Positions 55,265 through 63,852 of a stretch of 64,000 nt of DNA are shown piece by piece. Under the pieces are notes generated by a model. It was not told the DNA's origin. It worked only from the letters and a program-made list of their open reading frames with translations, and ran no database searches. This DNA is from Pseudomonas tritici (GTDB taxonomy: Bacteria; Pseudomonadota; Gammaproteobacteria; Pseudomonadales; Pseudomonadaceae). Made by a program: the position numbers and the translations under genes. The stretch is from the NCBI RefSeq assembly GCF_014268275.3, contig NZ_CP077084.1:496001-560000 (forward strand). Reading direction: 5' to 3'. How positions within the stretch are numbered: the first letter of the stretch is position 1; every line of letters begins with the position of its first letter.

Positions 55265-58174
55265 ATGTTGCTCGCCACCCTGATCCATCGCGCCAGTCTA
55301 CCCTGTCCGCAAGTTGGCCCCGATCAGGCTGCTCGGCTGCTCGAGGAGCATTACGGCCTGATGGGCACGCTGCACTCGTTGGGGAGCCAGCAGGACCTCA
55401 ACTACAGAGTCGACAGCCCCCGCGGCCGGTTTGTTCTGAAAATCTGCCGCGGTGACTACGCTGCCGTTGAGCTGCAGGCCCAGCACGCGGCGCTCAATGC
55501 CCTGCAGGCCCAAGCCGATGTGCACGTGCCCAAGGTCATCAAGGCCGTGAGCGGTGAAGAGTTGCTGACCCTGACCCTCGACAGCCAAACCCTGCACGTG
55601 CGGGTGCTGGACTATATCGATGGCCAGCTGTTGACCCATCAGCCTCATCTGGGCCGCGAGGTAATTGCAGGTTTTGGTGATCTGTGTGGGCGGATGAGCC
55701 AAGCGCTGGCGCCGTTCGAACACCCGGGCCTGGAGCGCACGCTGCAATGGGACCCGCGCCATGCCCGGGAGCTGATCACCCATCTGCTGGCAACCCTGGA
55801 AAACCTGCCCCACCGCGAAGCACTGGAGCACGTGATCGGGCAGGTCGAAGACCACCTCCGTCCCTTGGCTGATCATCTACCGTGGCAAGCAGTGCACATG
55901 GACATCACCGATGACAACGTGGTGTGGCAGCGTGATGCGCAACGTCACTGGCAACTTCAGGGCGTGATCGATTTCGGCGATCTGGTGCACACCTGGCGCA
56001 TCGCCGATCTGTCAGTGACCTGCGCCGCGTTGCTGCACCATGCCGAAGGTGATCCCTTTGCCATCTTGCCGGCGATACAGGCCTGTCATGCGGTGACACC
56101 GTTGCAACACGAAGAATTGCAGGCGCTGTGGTCGCTGATCGTTGCACGGGCGGCGGTGCTGGTGTTGAGCAGCGAGCAGCAGCAACGCCTGGATCCGGAT
56201 AACAGCTACCTTCTGAAAAACGCCGCACATGAGTGGGAAATTTTCCACGTGGCGACGTCAGTGCCGTTTGAGTTGATGGAGGCGGCGATCCTGGGCTGTG
56301 TCGGGCAGGCGTTGGCACCGATTGCCGGCCAAGGCTTCGCGCCCTTGCTACCGGGCCTGGTGGGACGTGAGTTTGCGTTGATCGACCTGGGCGTGCTCAG
56401 CCCGCATTTCGAGGCAGGCAACTGGGAGCAGGCGGGTATCGATCAGCGCTTGTTGCAGGATGCAGCTGCCGTGCACGGCCTGGCGGCCAGTCGCTACGGG
56501 CAGTACCGCTTGTCGCGTACGCAGCCCGACAGTGCTTATGAACCTGAGACGTTCGCGCTGCACGTCGAGCTGCACGTGCCCCGGGGCACCTCCATCGAGG
56601 CTCCGTTTGCGGGCATCGTCCGCCCCGGCGTGAATGGCGAACTGCGTGTGCACAGCAGCGAAGCCAATGTGCGGTTGTGGGGTGCCAAAGCGCTGTTGCA
56701 GCCTGGCGCCGCTGTACTCAAGGGGCAGGTGATCGGTGAGGTCGAAGGCCCGCTGACCGTGCAACTGTGCCGTACTGGCTTGCCGGCGCCGCTGTTCTGC
56801 ACGCCGTCCCGGGCGCAGGCGTGGCAGGCGCTGTGTCCCTCGCCGGCGGCGCTGCTGGGCCTGGCTTGCGACGCAGAGCCCGAGTTGGACTCCGAGGCCT
56901 TGCTCGCTCGCCGCGACGCCAGTTTCGCCCGTTCGCAAAAGCACTATTACGTCGACCCGCCGCGCATCGAACGCGGCTGGCGCAACCACCTGATCGACAT
57001 GCAGGGCCGTTCGTACCTCGACATGCTCAACAACGTGGCAGTGCTGGGCCATGGCCACCCGCGCATGGCGGCGGTGGCGGCGCGCCAGTGGTCGCTGCTC
57101 AATACCAACTCACGTTTTCACTATGCGGCGATTGCAGAGTTCTCCGAGCGCTTGCTGGCGCTGGCGCCGGAAGGCATGGACCGCGTGTTCCTGGTCAACA
57201 GCGGCACCGAGGCCAATGACCTGGCGATCCGCCTCGCCTGGGCCTACAGTGGTGGCCGCGACATGCTCAGCGTGCTCGAGGCGTACCACGGCTGGTCGGT
57301 GGCGGCAGATGCGGTGTCCACCTCGATTGCCGACAACCCCCAGGCGCTGAGCAGTCGCCCGGACTGGGTGCACCCGGTGACCGCGCCCAATACTTATCGA
57401 GGTGAGTTCCGCGGGCAGGACAGTGCGCCTGATTACGTACGAAGCGTGGAACACAACCTGGCGAAAATCGCCGCGAGCAAACGCCAACTGGCAGGGTTCA
57501 TCTGCGAGCCGGTGTACGGCAATGCCGGCGGCATCTCCCTGCCGCCGGGCTATTTGCAGCAGGTGTATGCACTTATCCGCGCCAGGGGCGGCGTGTGCAT
57601 CGCCGATGAAGTGCAAGTGGGTTACGGCCGTATGGGGCATTTCTTCTGGGGGTTTGAAGAGCAGGGCGTAGTGCCCGATATCATCACCATGGCCAAGGGA
57701 ATGGGCAACGGCCAGCCGTTGGGGGCGGTGATCACCCGTCGCGAAATCGCCGAGGCGCTGGAGGCTGAGGGGTACTTCTTCTCATCGTCGGGGGGTAGCC
57801 CGGTCAGTTGCCGGATCGGCATGGCCGTCTTGGATGTGATGGAGGAAGAAAAGCTGTGGGAAAACGCCCAAGTGGTTGGTGGGCATTTCAAGGCGCGGCT
57901 GGAAGAATTGATCGATCGTCATCCATTAGTGGGGGCTGTCCACGGCTCCGGGTTTTATCTCGGCCTGGAATTGGTGCGCGACCGGCACACCCTGGAGCCG
58001 GCCACTGAGGAGACCGCCTTGCTATGCGACCGCCTGCGGGAGCTGGGGATCTTTATGCAACCCACGGGGGATTATTTGAACATCCTCAAGATCAAGCCGC
58101 CGATGGTCACGTCCAAACGCAGCGTGGATTTCTTTGTCGACATGCTGTCGAAGGTGCTGGACGAACACGCGTAA
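55265..58174 (+). CDS. Kinase / M23-like / class III aminotransferase-fold fusion (probable amino-alcohol phosphate lyase system)
   Basis: 969 residues with three parts. Residues about 20-325 are an aminoglycoside-phosphotransferase-fold kinase with HMDITDDN (H211, D213, N218) and IDFGD (D236). Residues about 430-500 resemble an M23/lysostaphin-like fold (APFAGIV, LKGQVIGEVEG) without the metal-binding His. Residues about 565-969 are a class III PLP enzyme with NSGTEAND, DEVQVGYGRMG and the PLP lysine in TMAKGMGNG (K811). Human AGPHD1 (hydroxylysine kinase) and AGXT2L (phospho-lyases) carry the outer two functions, and bacterial fusions of these are known. The substrate is not established. 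ATG 55265 is chosen; 55226 is an alternative. Confidence 0.8.
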   Translation: MLLATLIHRASLPCPQVGPDQAARLLEEHYGLMGTLHSLGSQQDLNYRVDSPRGRFVLKICRGDYAAVELQAQHAALNALQAQADVHVPKVIKAVSGEELLTLTLDSQTLHVRVLDYIDGQLLTHQPHLGREVIAGFGDLCGRMSQALAPFEHPGLERTLQWDPRHARELITHLLATLENLPHREALEHVIGQVEDHLRPLADHLPWQAVHMDITDDNVVWQRDAQRHWQLQGVIDFGDLVHTWRIADLSVTCAALLHHAEGDPFAILPAIQACHAVTPLQHEELQALWSLIVARAAVLVLSSEQQQRLDPDNSYLLKNAAHEWEIFHVATSVPFELMEAAILGCVGQALAPIAGQGFAPLLPGLVGREFALIDLGVLSPHFEAGNWEQAGIDQRLLQDAAAVHGLAASRYGQYRLSRTQPDSAYEPETFALHVELHVPRGTSIEAPFAGIVRPGVNGELRVHSSEANVRLWGAKALLQPGAAVLKGQVIGEVEGPLTVQLCRTGLPAPLFCTPSRAQAWQALCPSPAALLGLACDAEPELDSEALLARRDASFARSQKHYYVDPPRIERGWRNHLIDMQGRSYLDMLNNVAVLGHGHPRMAAVAARQWSLLNTNSRFHYAAIAEFSERLLALAPEGMDRVFLVNSGTEANDLAIRLAWAYSGGRDMLSVLEAYHGWSVAADAVSTSIADNPQALSSRPDWVHPVTAPNTYRGEFRGQDSAPDYVRSVEHNLAKIAASKRQLAGFICEPVYGNAGGISLPPGYLQQVYALIRARGGVCIADEVQVGYGRMGHFFWGFEEQGVVPDIITMAKGMGNGQPLGAVITRREIAEALEAEGYFFSSSGGSPVSCRIGMAVLDVMEEEKLWENAQVVGGHFKARLEELIDRHPLVGAVHGSGFYLGLELVRDRHTLEPATEETALLCDRLRELGIFMQPTGDYLNILKIKPPMVTSKRSVDFFVDMLSKVLDEHA

Positions 58175-58295
58175 TAATCGATTGTTATCGGTTATTTTCT
58201 GTCATCTTCATCTGCTATGAACTTATGTTGCTTTTAAAGCCGATTTATATCCGTTATAAAGTCGGCCTTTACCCCCATTCGGAGTCCTGATCGCC

Positions 58296-59402
58296 ATGAC
58301 CACCCTGCACAGCACCCCTCGCGCCGATGGCTTCCACATGCCTGCCGAATGGGCGCCACAGACTCAAACCTGGATGATCTGGCCAGAGCGCCCGGACAAC
58401 TGGCGCCTGGGCGGCAAGCCAGCGCAGGCCGCTCACGTGGCGGTGGCCAAGGCCATCGCACGTTTTGAGCCGGTGACCGTAGCGGTTTCCGCCGGCCAGT
58501 ACGAAAATGCTCGCGCGCGCCTGGATGTGCCGAATATCCGGGTGCTGGAGATGTCCAGCGATGACGCCTGGGTGCGCGACACCGGGCCGACCTTCGTGAT
58601 CAACAACAGCGGCGAAGTGCGCGGTGTGAACTGGGACTTCAACGCCTGGGGCGGTTTTGATGGCGGCCTGTATTCGCCGTGGAACCGCGATTCGCAGGTC
58701 GGCGGCAAGATCCTCGAGATCGAACGGGCCCCGCGCTATCGCACCGAAGGCTTTGTGCTGGAGGGCGGTTCGATCCATGTTGACGGCGAAGGCACCCTGA
58801 TCACTACCGAAGAATGCCTGCTCAACCGCAATCGCAACCCGCACTTGGGCCGTGCCGAGATTGAAGCGGTGCTGAGTGCCAACCTGGCTGTGGATAAAAT
58901 TATCTGGTTGCCAGACGGCCTGTTCAACGACGAAACCGACGGCCATGTGGATAACTTCTGCTGCTACGTGCGCCCGGGCGAAGTGCTGCTGGCCTGGACC
59001 GATGACCCGCAAGACCCGAACTACGCACGCTGCCATGCCGCCATGGACGTGCTGCAAAGCAGCACCGATGCCCAGGGTCGCTCGTTCACAGTGCATAAAA
59101 TGCCGATCCCTGGACCGCTTTACGCGACCGAGGAAGAATGCGCCGGTGTTGATCCGGTTGACGGGACCCAGGAGCGTAATCCGACCGTGCGGTTGGCCGG
59201 TTCCTACGTCAACTTCCTGATCGTCAATGGCGGCATCATTGCGCCGAGCTTCGATGACCCGCTGGACAGCGTGGCCAAGACAATCCTGCAGGACCTGTTC
59301 CCGCAGCACGAAGTGGTGATGGTGCCGGGCCGCGAACTGTTACTGGGTGGCGGTAATATCCATTGCCTGACCCAACAACAGCCAGCCCCGCACAAAAATT
59401 GA
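58296..59402 (+). CDS. aguA: Agmatine deiminase AguA
   Basis: Converts agmatine to N-carbamoylputrescine in the arginine decarboxylase route, 368 residues. Guanidino-modifying fold: [15 protein letters not shown], then [19 protein letters not shown] and the catalytic cysteine in [11 protein letters not shown] (C357). The aguB partner is not visible in this window. It follows the fusion gene by about 120 bases; the gap holds an A+T-rich, partly palindromic stretch and GGAGT near the ATG. Confidence 0.95.
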   Translation: MTTLHSTPRADGFHMPAEWAPQTQTWMIWPERPDNWRLGGKPAQAAHVAVAKAIARFEPVTVAVSAGQYENARARLDVPNIRVLEMSSDDAWVRDTGPTFVINNSGEVRGVNWDFNAWGGFDGGLYSPWNRDSQVGGKILEIERAPRYRTEGFVLEGGSIHVDGEGTLITTEECLLNRNRNPHLGRAEIEAVLSANLAVDKIIWLPDGLFNDETDGHVDNFCCYVRPGEVLLAWTDDPQDPNYARCHAAMDVLQSSTDAQGRSFTVHKMPIPGPLYATEEECAGVDPVDGTQERNPTVRLAGSYVNFLIVNGGIIAPSFDDPLDSVAKTILQDLFPQHEVVMVPGRELLLGGGNIHCLTQQQPAPHKN

Positions 59403-59462
59403 GTGCACTTGTAACAGTGTCTTGGCGCTAGCCGGGTGCTTCCCGGTTTCAGCGCTAACAGC

Positions 59463-59496
59463 AAGCCCGCGGCCCCGCAAGGTCGCGGGCTTTTTT
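59463..59496 (+). terminator. Intrinsic terminator after aguA
   Basis: AAGCCCGCG pairs with CGCGGGCTT, followed by TTTTTT. It sits about 60 bases after the aguA stop. Confidence 0.92.
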
Positions 59497-59636
59497 GTAT
59501 CGGCATACCTATAAACACGAAACATTGGCATAGGTCTTGTATCGCTGTTGTCACAGTGGCCCAAGGTGATGACTGCGCAGTTCTGTCATAAACCTTGAGT
59601 AAGTTAGCCGCTCACGCAGTAGGAGAGAGCGCTGAA

Positions 59637-59852
59637 ATGAACGCCGATATCAACTCGATGTACACGCGCACGTTCCACCCCTTGAGGGTCAATGGTGACG
59701 CGATCCATGCGCTGGGGCTCTGGTTGAAGGAAAACGGTTCGCGACAGATCAGGCAACAGCCTGACTTGCACAGTGTGATGCGTGAACGCTACCCGGCGGG
59801 GTTGTTCAGTGAGGACGAAGTGCATGCGTTGTGTGACGTGTTGAATAGCTGA
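59637..59852 (+). CDS. Small uncharacterised protein
   Basis: 71 residues, not recognised. ATG 59637 has AGGAGAG about nine bases upstream. The sequence is soluble and helix-prone (DAIHALGLWLKENGSRQIRQ, then a C-terminal FSEDEVHALCDVLN). It has its own short upstream region after the aguA terminator. Confidence 0.6.
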   Translation: MNADINSMYTRTFHPLRVNGDAIHALGLWLKENGSRQIRQQPDLHSVMRERYPAGLFSEDEVHALCDVLNS

Positions 59853-59870
59853 AGCACCACCGAAATCAAA

Positions 59871-59959
59871 TGTGGGAGCTGGCTTGCCTGCGATAGCGGT
59901 GTATCAGCCAACTATTCGCTGGCTGGCCCACCGCTTTCGCAGGCAAGCCAGCTCCCACA
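59871..59959. repeat. REPIN (two inverted REP arms)
   Basis: Arms TGTGGGAGCTGGCTTGCCTG and inverse ending CAGCTCCCACA. It sits just before the TonB-dependent receptor stop codon, between convergent genes. Confidence 0.9.
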
Positions 59960-59974
59960 CTGACCGCGTTTTCC

Positions 59975-62062
59975 TCAGAAACTGTAGGTGCCTGTAACCA
60001 CCACGCTACGCGGCTCCCCTGGCTGGATCTGCGCCACACTAGTCGCCGACGCATAGTAGGTTTTATCCGCGATGTTGTTCAGCGCCGCCCTTACATCCCA
60101 CTCCTTCTGACGGAACCCCGCCAACGCATCCCAGCGGCCATAACCCGGTAGCACCACGGTGTTGAGGCTGTCGGCATAACGGTCGCCGACCAGCGTCAGG
60201 CCGGTTTCCGCGTACCAGCCCATCTCCGGTTTCCAGGTAATGAACAGGCTGCCGTTACGCTTGGCCACATCGCTGACGCGCTTGCCTTCGAAGCCGTTGT
60301 TGTCCTTCTCGACCGTGGCATTCTGCAAGCCCACACCACCGCGTACATACCAGTTTCCGATGATCTTGCCGGTGGCGGTCAACTCCACGCCGCGAGAGCG
60401 CTGCAAGCCGCTGAGCAGGGTGATGGTGCGGTCCAGCGGGTCGCTGGTGCGGCGGTTGTAGAGTTCCAGCTCGTACACGGCGAGGGTGGTGCTCAGGCGG
60501 TCGTCGAGCCAGTCGCTCTTGACCCCGATTTCCTTCTGCTTGGTCAGCTCAGGGCTCAGGTCGTTGACGCTGCCGGCGGCGTTCGGGGTGATGCCGATCA
60601 AGCCGCCGCCCGCTGGGGAGAACGTCTTGCTCCATGAGGCATAGAACGAGTGATGTTCCAACGGCGTCCACACCAGGCCAAAACGCGGGCTGGTGCTGTG
60701 GCTTTTGACGGCCTGCTGGGTGTTGAGCAGCTTGTTCTTGGTGTCTACCTCGAAGCGGTCATAACGCAGGCCGGCCAGGATTTGCCACTGGTCATTCAGG
60801 CGCAGTTGATCCTGTGCATAAATGGCGCGACTGTCGACTTCGGTGTGGTTGTTGCTTTGCAGGCTCATCCGTCCGGTGTGGCTGAGGTTGCGGTTGGGCT
60901 GGTTGAGATCCAGGGGCGGCACGACGCGGCCGCCTTGTGCGACGGCCGTGGCGGTATACAGCTTCGGGTCGCGGCGCTGGCTGCCCAGTTCAAGGCCGGT
61001 GAGCAAGCGGTGCTCCAGGCCGAAGGTGCTGAAGCCGCCTTCCAGCTCGACGTTGTTGAAGATGTTGAGGGTGGTCAGGTCCTGCTGCCAGCGCTGGCGC
61101 GTGACACGGTTGGTCGACGGGGTATAGGCGGTGAGGTAGGTGTTGTCGAAATCGCTGTCGAGCTTGAACACACCCAGGGTCTGGCGCAGTTGCCAGTTGT
61201 CGTTGAGCTCATAGGCGAGCTTGGAGCGCAGCGACTGGGTTTTGTCGTCGATGTAGTCGCGGCTGTCGCCGTAGGTGGTGCTGCGGCTCACGTCAGCCGG
61301 GCGCCCGTTGACTCCGGGAATGCCACGGTCGGGCGTGCGGTTGTAGCGACTGTATTCGTATTGCACCAGCCAGTTCAGGTCTGGCGTCAGTTGCCAGCTC
61401 ATGGACGGCGCGAAGAGCTGGCGGTTGCCGCTCACACCGTCGCGAAAGCTGTTGTTGTCCTGGTTACCCATGTTCAGGCGCAGGCTGATGTTATCGGTGG
61501 GGTCGGTGCTGAGGTCGGCGTACAAGCTGCGCAAATCATTGCTGCCGCCTTGGGCCTCAATGCTCGACTTGTGTCCGGCGACCGGCAGCTTGCTCACGCG
61601 GTTGACGATCCCTCCCTGGCCGCCTCGCCCGTAAAGTACTGCCGCCGGCCCCTTGAGCACTTCGATGCGCTCGATGTTATGCAGGTCGCGAATGTATTGG
61701 CTGTCGTCACGAATGCCATCCAGGTAGAAGTCATTGCTCGCGTCGAAACCGCGGATGCGCAAACTGTCGAAACGCGTGTCGGCGCCGCTGCTGACGTTCG
61801 GGATGCCGCTCAACGCCTGGCCCAGGTCGTTGGTGCCGTAGGCGCGCAAGCTTTCGGTCTTCACTGAATCGATCGCCTGAGGCACGTAACGCACGGGTGT
61901 GGCGGTGCGGGTGGCCGTGCTGGTTTCCTTGACCCGGGGGTCGTCTTCGTCAGCTTCGGCACTGATCGAGGTTTCAGGCAAGGTGGTGGCCGCACAGGCA
62001 AAACCGGCAGACAGCAGAACGGAAAGCCCAAGGGTGATGGGCGTCAGGCGAAGGGCAGGCAT
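59975..62062 (-). CDS. TonB-dependent siderophore receptor
   Basis: Outer-membrane receptor of 695 residues. After a signal peptide (ITLGLSVLLSAGFACA, cleavage near ACA) the plug domain shows SIPNVSSG-like SGIPNVSSGADTRFDSLRIRGFD, NIERIEVLKGPAAVLYGRGG and GGIVNRVSK. The barrel ends in a typical C-terminal strand (VVVTGTYSF with terminal Phe). No extra signalling domain is present. It resembles FhuE/Fiu-type siderophore receptors; the ligand is unknown. ATG 62062 is chosen because a Fur-like box covers the upstream ATG at 62122. Confidence 0.88.
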   Translation of the reverse strand: MPALRLTPITLGLSVLLSAGFACAATTLPETSISAEADEDDPRVKETSTATRTATPVRYVPQAIDSVKTESLRAYGTNDLGQALSGIPNVSSGADTRFDSLRIRGFDASNDFYLDGIRDDSQYIRDLHNIERIEVLKGPAAVLYGRGGQGGIVNRVSKLPVAGHKSSIEAQGGSNDLRSLYADLSTDPTDNISLRLNMGNQDNNSFRDGVSGNRQLFAPSMSWQLTPDLNWLVQYEYSRYNRTPDRGIPGVNGRPADVSRSTTYGDSRDYIDDKTQSLRSKLAYELNDNWQLRQTLGVFKLDSDFDNTYLTAYTPSTNRVTRQRWQQDLTTLNIFNNVELEGGFSTFGLEHRLLTGLELGSQRRDPKLYTATAVAQGGRVVPPLDLNQPNRNLSHTGRMSLQSNNHTEVDSRAIYAQDQLRLNDQWQILAGLRYDRFEVDTKNKLLNTQQAVKSHSTSPRFGLVWTPLEHHSFYASWSKTFSPAGGGLIGITPNAAGSVNDLSPELTKQKEIGVKSDWLDDRLSTTLAVYELELYNRRTSDPLDRTITLLSGLQRSRGVELTATGKIIGNWYVRGGVGLQNATVEKDNNGFEGKRVSDVAKRNGSLFITWKPEMGWYAETGLTLVGDRYADSLNTVVLPGYGRWDALAGFRQKEWDVRAALNNIADKTYYASATSVAQIQPGEPRSVVVTGTYSF

Positions 62063-62101
62063 GAAGGCATGTATCCGAATTGTTTGGGAGGAAAACTGCA
62101 C

Positions 62102-62120
62102 GTTAATGGTAATGCTTTGC
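62102..62120 (-). promoter_or_regulatory. Fur-box-like site ahead of the TonB-dependent receptor
   Basis: GTTAATGGTAATGCTTTGC matches the 19-base Fur consensus (GATAATGATAATCATTATC) at about 13 of 19 positions. It lies 40-58 bases upstream of the chosen start. A possible -10 (TAGATA, minus strand, 62133-62138) puts the box over the transcription start, as expected for repression by iron-loaded Fur. Confidence 0.6.
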
Positions 62121-62310
62121 ATTTGCGCGCGTTATCTATTACCAAACGTATCGACTTCTAAATATGTTACGAGATGTGTTTCAAGGGCATTTGAAGGTGT
62201 TTTTTTGTCGTTTTCAGAACAGCAATAGGCCTTTGCTTAGAATTATTTCGCCTAAATACAGACGATTCACGAAATTGACACATAGTTCAACGCGCGACTA
62301 GGATTGCGCC

Positions 62311-62392
62311 CAACGCCTGTGGCTCACCGCCATGACTCATCCAATAAAAAAAGGCTCGCGGCCTGTTAAGGCGTCCGCGGGCCTTCTTTTTT
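62311..62392 (+). ncRNA. Candidate short RNA or attenuated leader upstream of oprD-family porin
   Basis: A perfect -35 (TTGACA, 62275-62280) and a -10-like TAGGAT 18 bases further predict a start near 62311. The transcript would run about 80 bases to the terminator at 62346-62392. It contains ATGACTCATCCA (62334) which could begin a short peptide crossing the terminator. Either a free-standing small RNA or a leader that terminates before the porin gene is possible. Confidence 0.35.
62346..62392 (+). terminator. Intrinsic terminator in the porin leader region
   Basis: AAGGCTCGCGG pairs with CCGCGGGCCTT (one G-T pair) and is followed by CTTTTTT; an A-run precedes the first arm. It sits about 80 bases before the porin ATG. 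Confidence 0.75.
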
Positions 62393-62473
62393 CAGGACGC
62401 AGTCGATACCAGAAAGCGACATGGGGCCTGGTGTCATAGCGCGTACTCAACCAGAAATAAGGAATACAAAAAA

Positions 62474-63790
62474 ATGTTGAAGCAACGGATGAGTCTGATC
62501 GCTCTGGGGATTTTGAGCGCATCGACAGCAATGGCCAACGACCAGGACCAATCCAAGGGTTTTGTTGAAGACAGCCACCTGAATATCGCCGCACGTAATG
62601 CCTACATCAGCCGTGACTACAAAAACGGCAAGCAAGACAAAGCCGAATGGGGCCAAGGCTTCATCGGTAAGTTCGAGTCCGGTTTCACCCAAGGCACCGT
62701 GGGTGTGGGTGTGGACGTGATCGGCCAATACGCTATCCGTCTGGACGGTGGTCAAGGTCGCGCTGGCGCGGGCGGCATCGACTTCTTCAAACAGGGCAAC
62801 GGCACTACCAACCCTGATGGCTCGAACAACCCTGGCTCGGCACCCCACGACCTGGCCAAGGGCGGCGCTGCCGTGAAGTTCCGCGTTTCCAACACGGTGC
62901 TCAAGTACGGTGATCAGTTCCCGGCTGTGCCTGTGCTTCAGTACGACAACTCCCGTCTGTTGTCGGAAACCTACACCGGTACTTCGATCGTCTCCAAAGA
63001 GATCGCCGGTCTGCAACTGGACGCGGGTCACTTCACCAAAGAAGCGCGCAAGAGCATGGAAGGCACCGACAGCGGTCGCCTGAAAAGCATCGACTATATC
63101 GGTGGTAGCTACAAATTCACCGAAAGCCTGTCGGCCGCGCTGTATGCCTCCGACATGCAGGACGTGCTGAAGAAGCAATACGTCAACGTCAACTACGTGC
63201 TGGCCCTGCCAGAGAAGCAGTCGCTGACATTTGACTTCAACGGCTACAAAACCAAGCTGGACCGCAGCTTCGCCCTGGAAAACCAGAAAGATGCTGACGC
63301 CCGCGACAACAAAATCTGGAGCCTGGGCGCCACGTGGGCTGTTGGCCCGCACAGCTTCACCGTCGCTCACCAGCGCAGCACCGGCGACACCGGCTACCTG
63401 TATGGCGGCTACCGCAACGCTGGCGGCATCGGCGACGGTGGCAACACCATCCTGCTGGCCAACTCCTACTGGTCTGACTTCAATGGCAAGGATGAGCGTT
63501 CGTGGCAACTTGGCTACGGCATCGACTTCGCCACCTTCGGCGTACCGGGCCTGACCTACAACGTGGCCTACGTGCGCGGTACCAATATCGACGACGGCAC
63601 CAACCGTGGCGATGGCACTGAGCGCGAAATCTGGAACCAGTTCAAGTACGTGGTCCAGAGCGGTCCAGCCAAAGACCTGAGCCTGCGTGCTCGCGCCTCG
63701 TGGCTGCGCGTTTCCAACAACGTTGACCAGTACAACGTAGGCGGTAACGAAATCCGTCTGTTCGCCGACTACCCGATCAACGTTTTCTAA
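62474..63790 (+). CDS. OprD-family outer membrane porin
   Basis: 438 residues. A signal peptide (MSLIALGILSASTAMA) is followed by NDQDQSKGFVEDSHLNIAAR, the typical N-terminal start of mature OprD-family porins. The barrel contains GKFESGFTQGTVGVGVD, and the end is RLFADYPINVF with the terminal Phe used for assembly. This family forms substrate-specific channels for amino acids, peptides or aromatic acids; the substrate cannot be assigned. Confidence 0.9.
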   Translation: MLKQRMSLIALGILSASTAMANDQDQSKGFVEDSHLNIAARNAYISRDYKNGKQDKAEWGQGFIGKFESGFTQGTVGVGVDVIGQYAIRLDGGQGRAGAGGIDFFKQGNGTTNPDGSNNPGSAPHDLAKGGAAVKFRVSNTVLKYGDQFPAVPVLQYDNSRLLSETYTGTSIVSKEIAGLQLDAGHFTKEARKSMEGTDSGRLKSIDYIGGSYKFTESLSAALYASDMQDVLKKQYVNVNYVLALPEKQSLTFDFNGYKTKLDRSFALENQKDADARDNKIWSLGATWAVGPHSFTVAHQRSTGDTGYLYGGYRNAGGIGDGGNTILLANSYWSDFNGKDERSWQLGYGIDFATFGVPGLTYNVAYVRGTNIDDGTNRGDGTEREIWNQFKYVVQSGPAKDLSLRARASWLRVSNNVDQYNVGGNEIRLFADYPINVF

Positions 63791-63822
63791 TTGATCCGGC
63801 GTCGCGCCTGATGCCAGGCGAT

Positions 63823-63852
63823 AAAAAGCCCCGACCTGTTCGGGGTTTTTTT
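63823..63852 (+). terminator. Intrinsic terminator after the porin gene
   Basis: GCCCCGA pairs with TCGGGGT around CCTGT (outer G-T pair), flanked by an A-run and seven T. Confidence 0.9.

Larger units (their letters stand above)
62063..62473. other. 411-bp divergent region between the siderophore receptor and the porin
   Basis: No ordinary gene. It contains the Fur-like site for the receptor (62102-62120), a sigma-70-like promoter on the plus strand (TTGACA at 62275-62280), an intrinsic terminator (62346-62392) and about 80 bases of leader before the porin ATG. Confidence 0.7.

Noticed and set aside
1393..59959. Possible CRISPR array because of repeated palindromes
   Set aside because: The repeats are dispersed singly between genes as inverted pairs, not in regularly spaced tandem arrays, and no cas gene is present.
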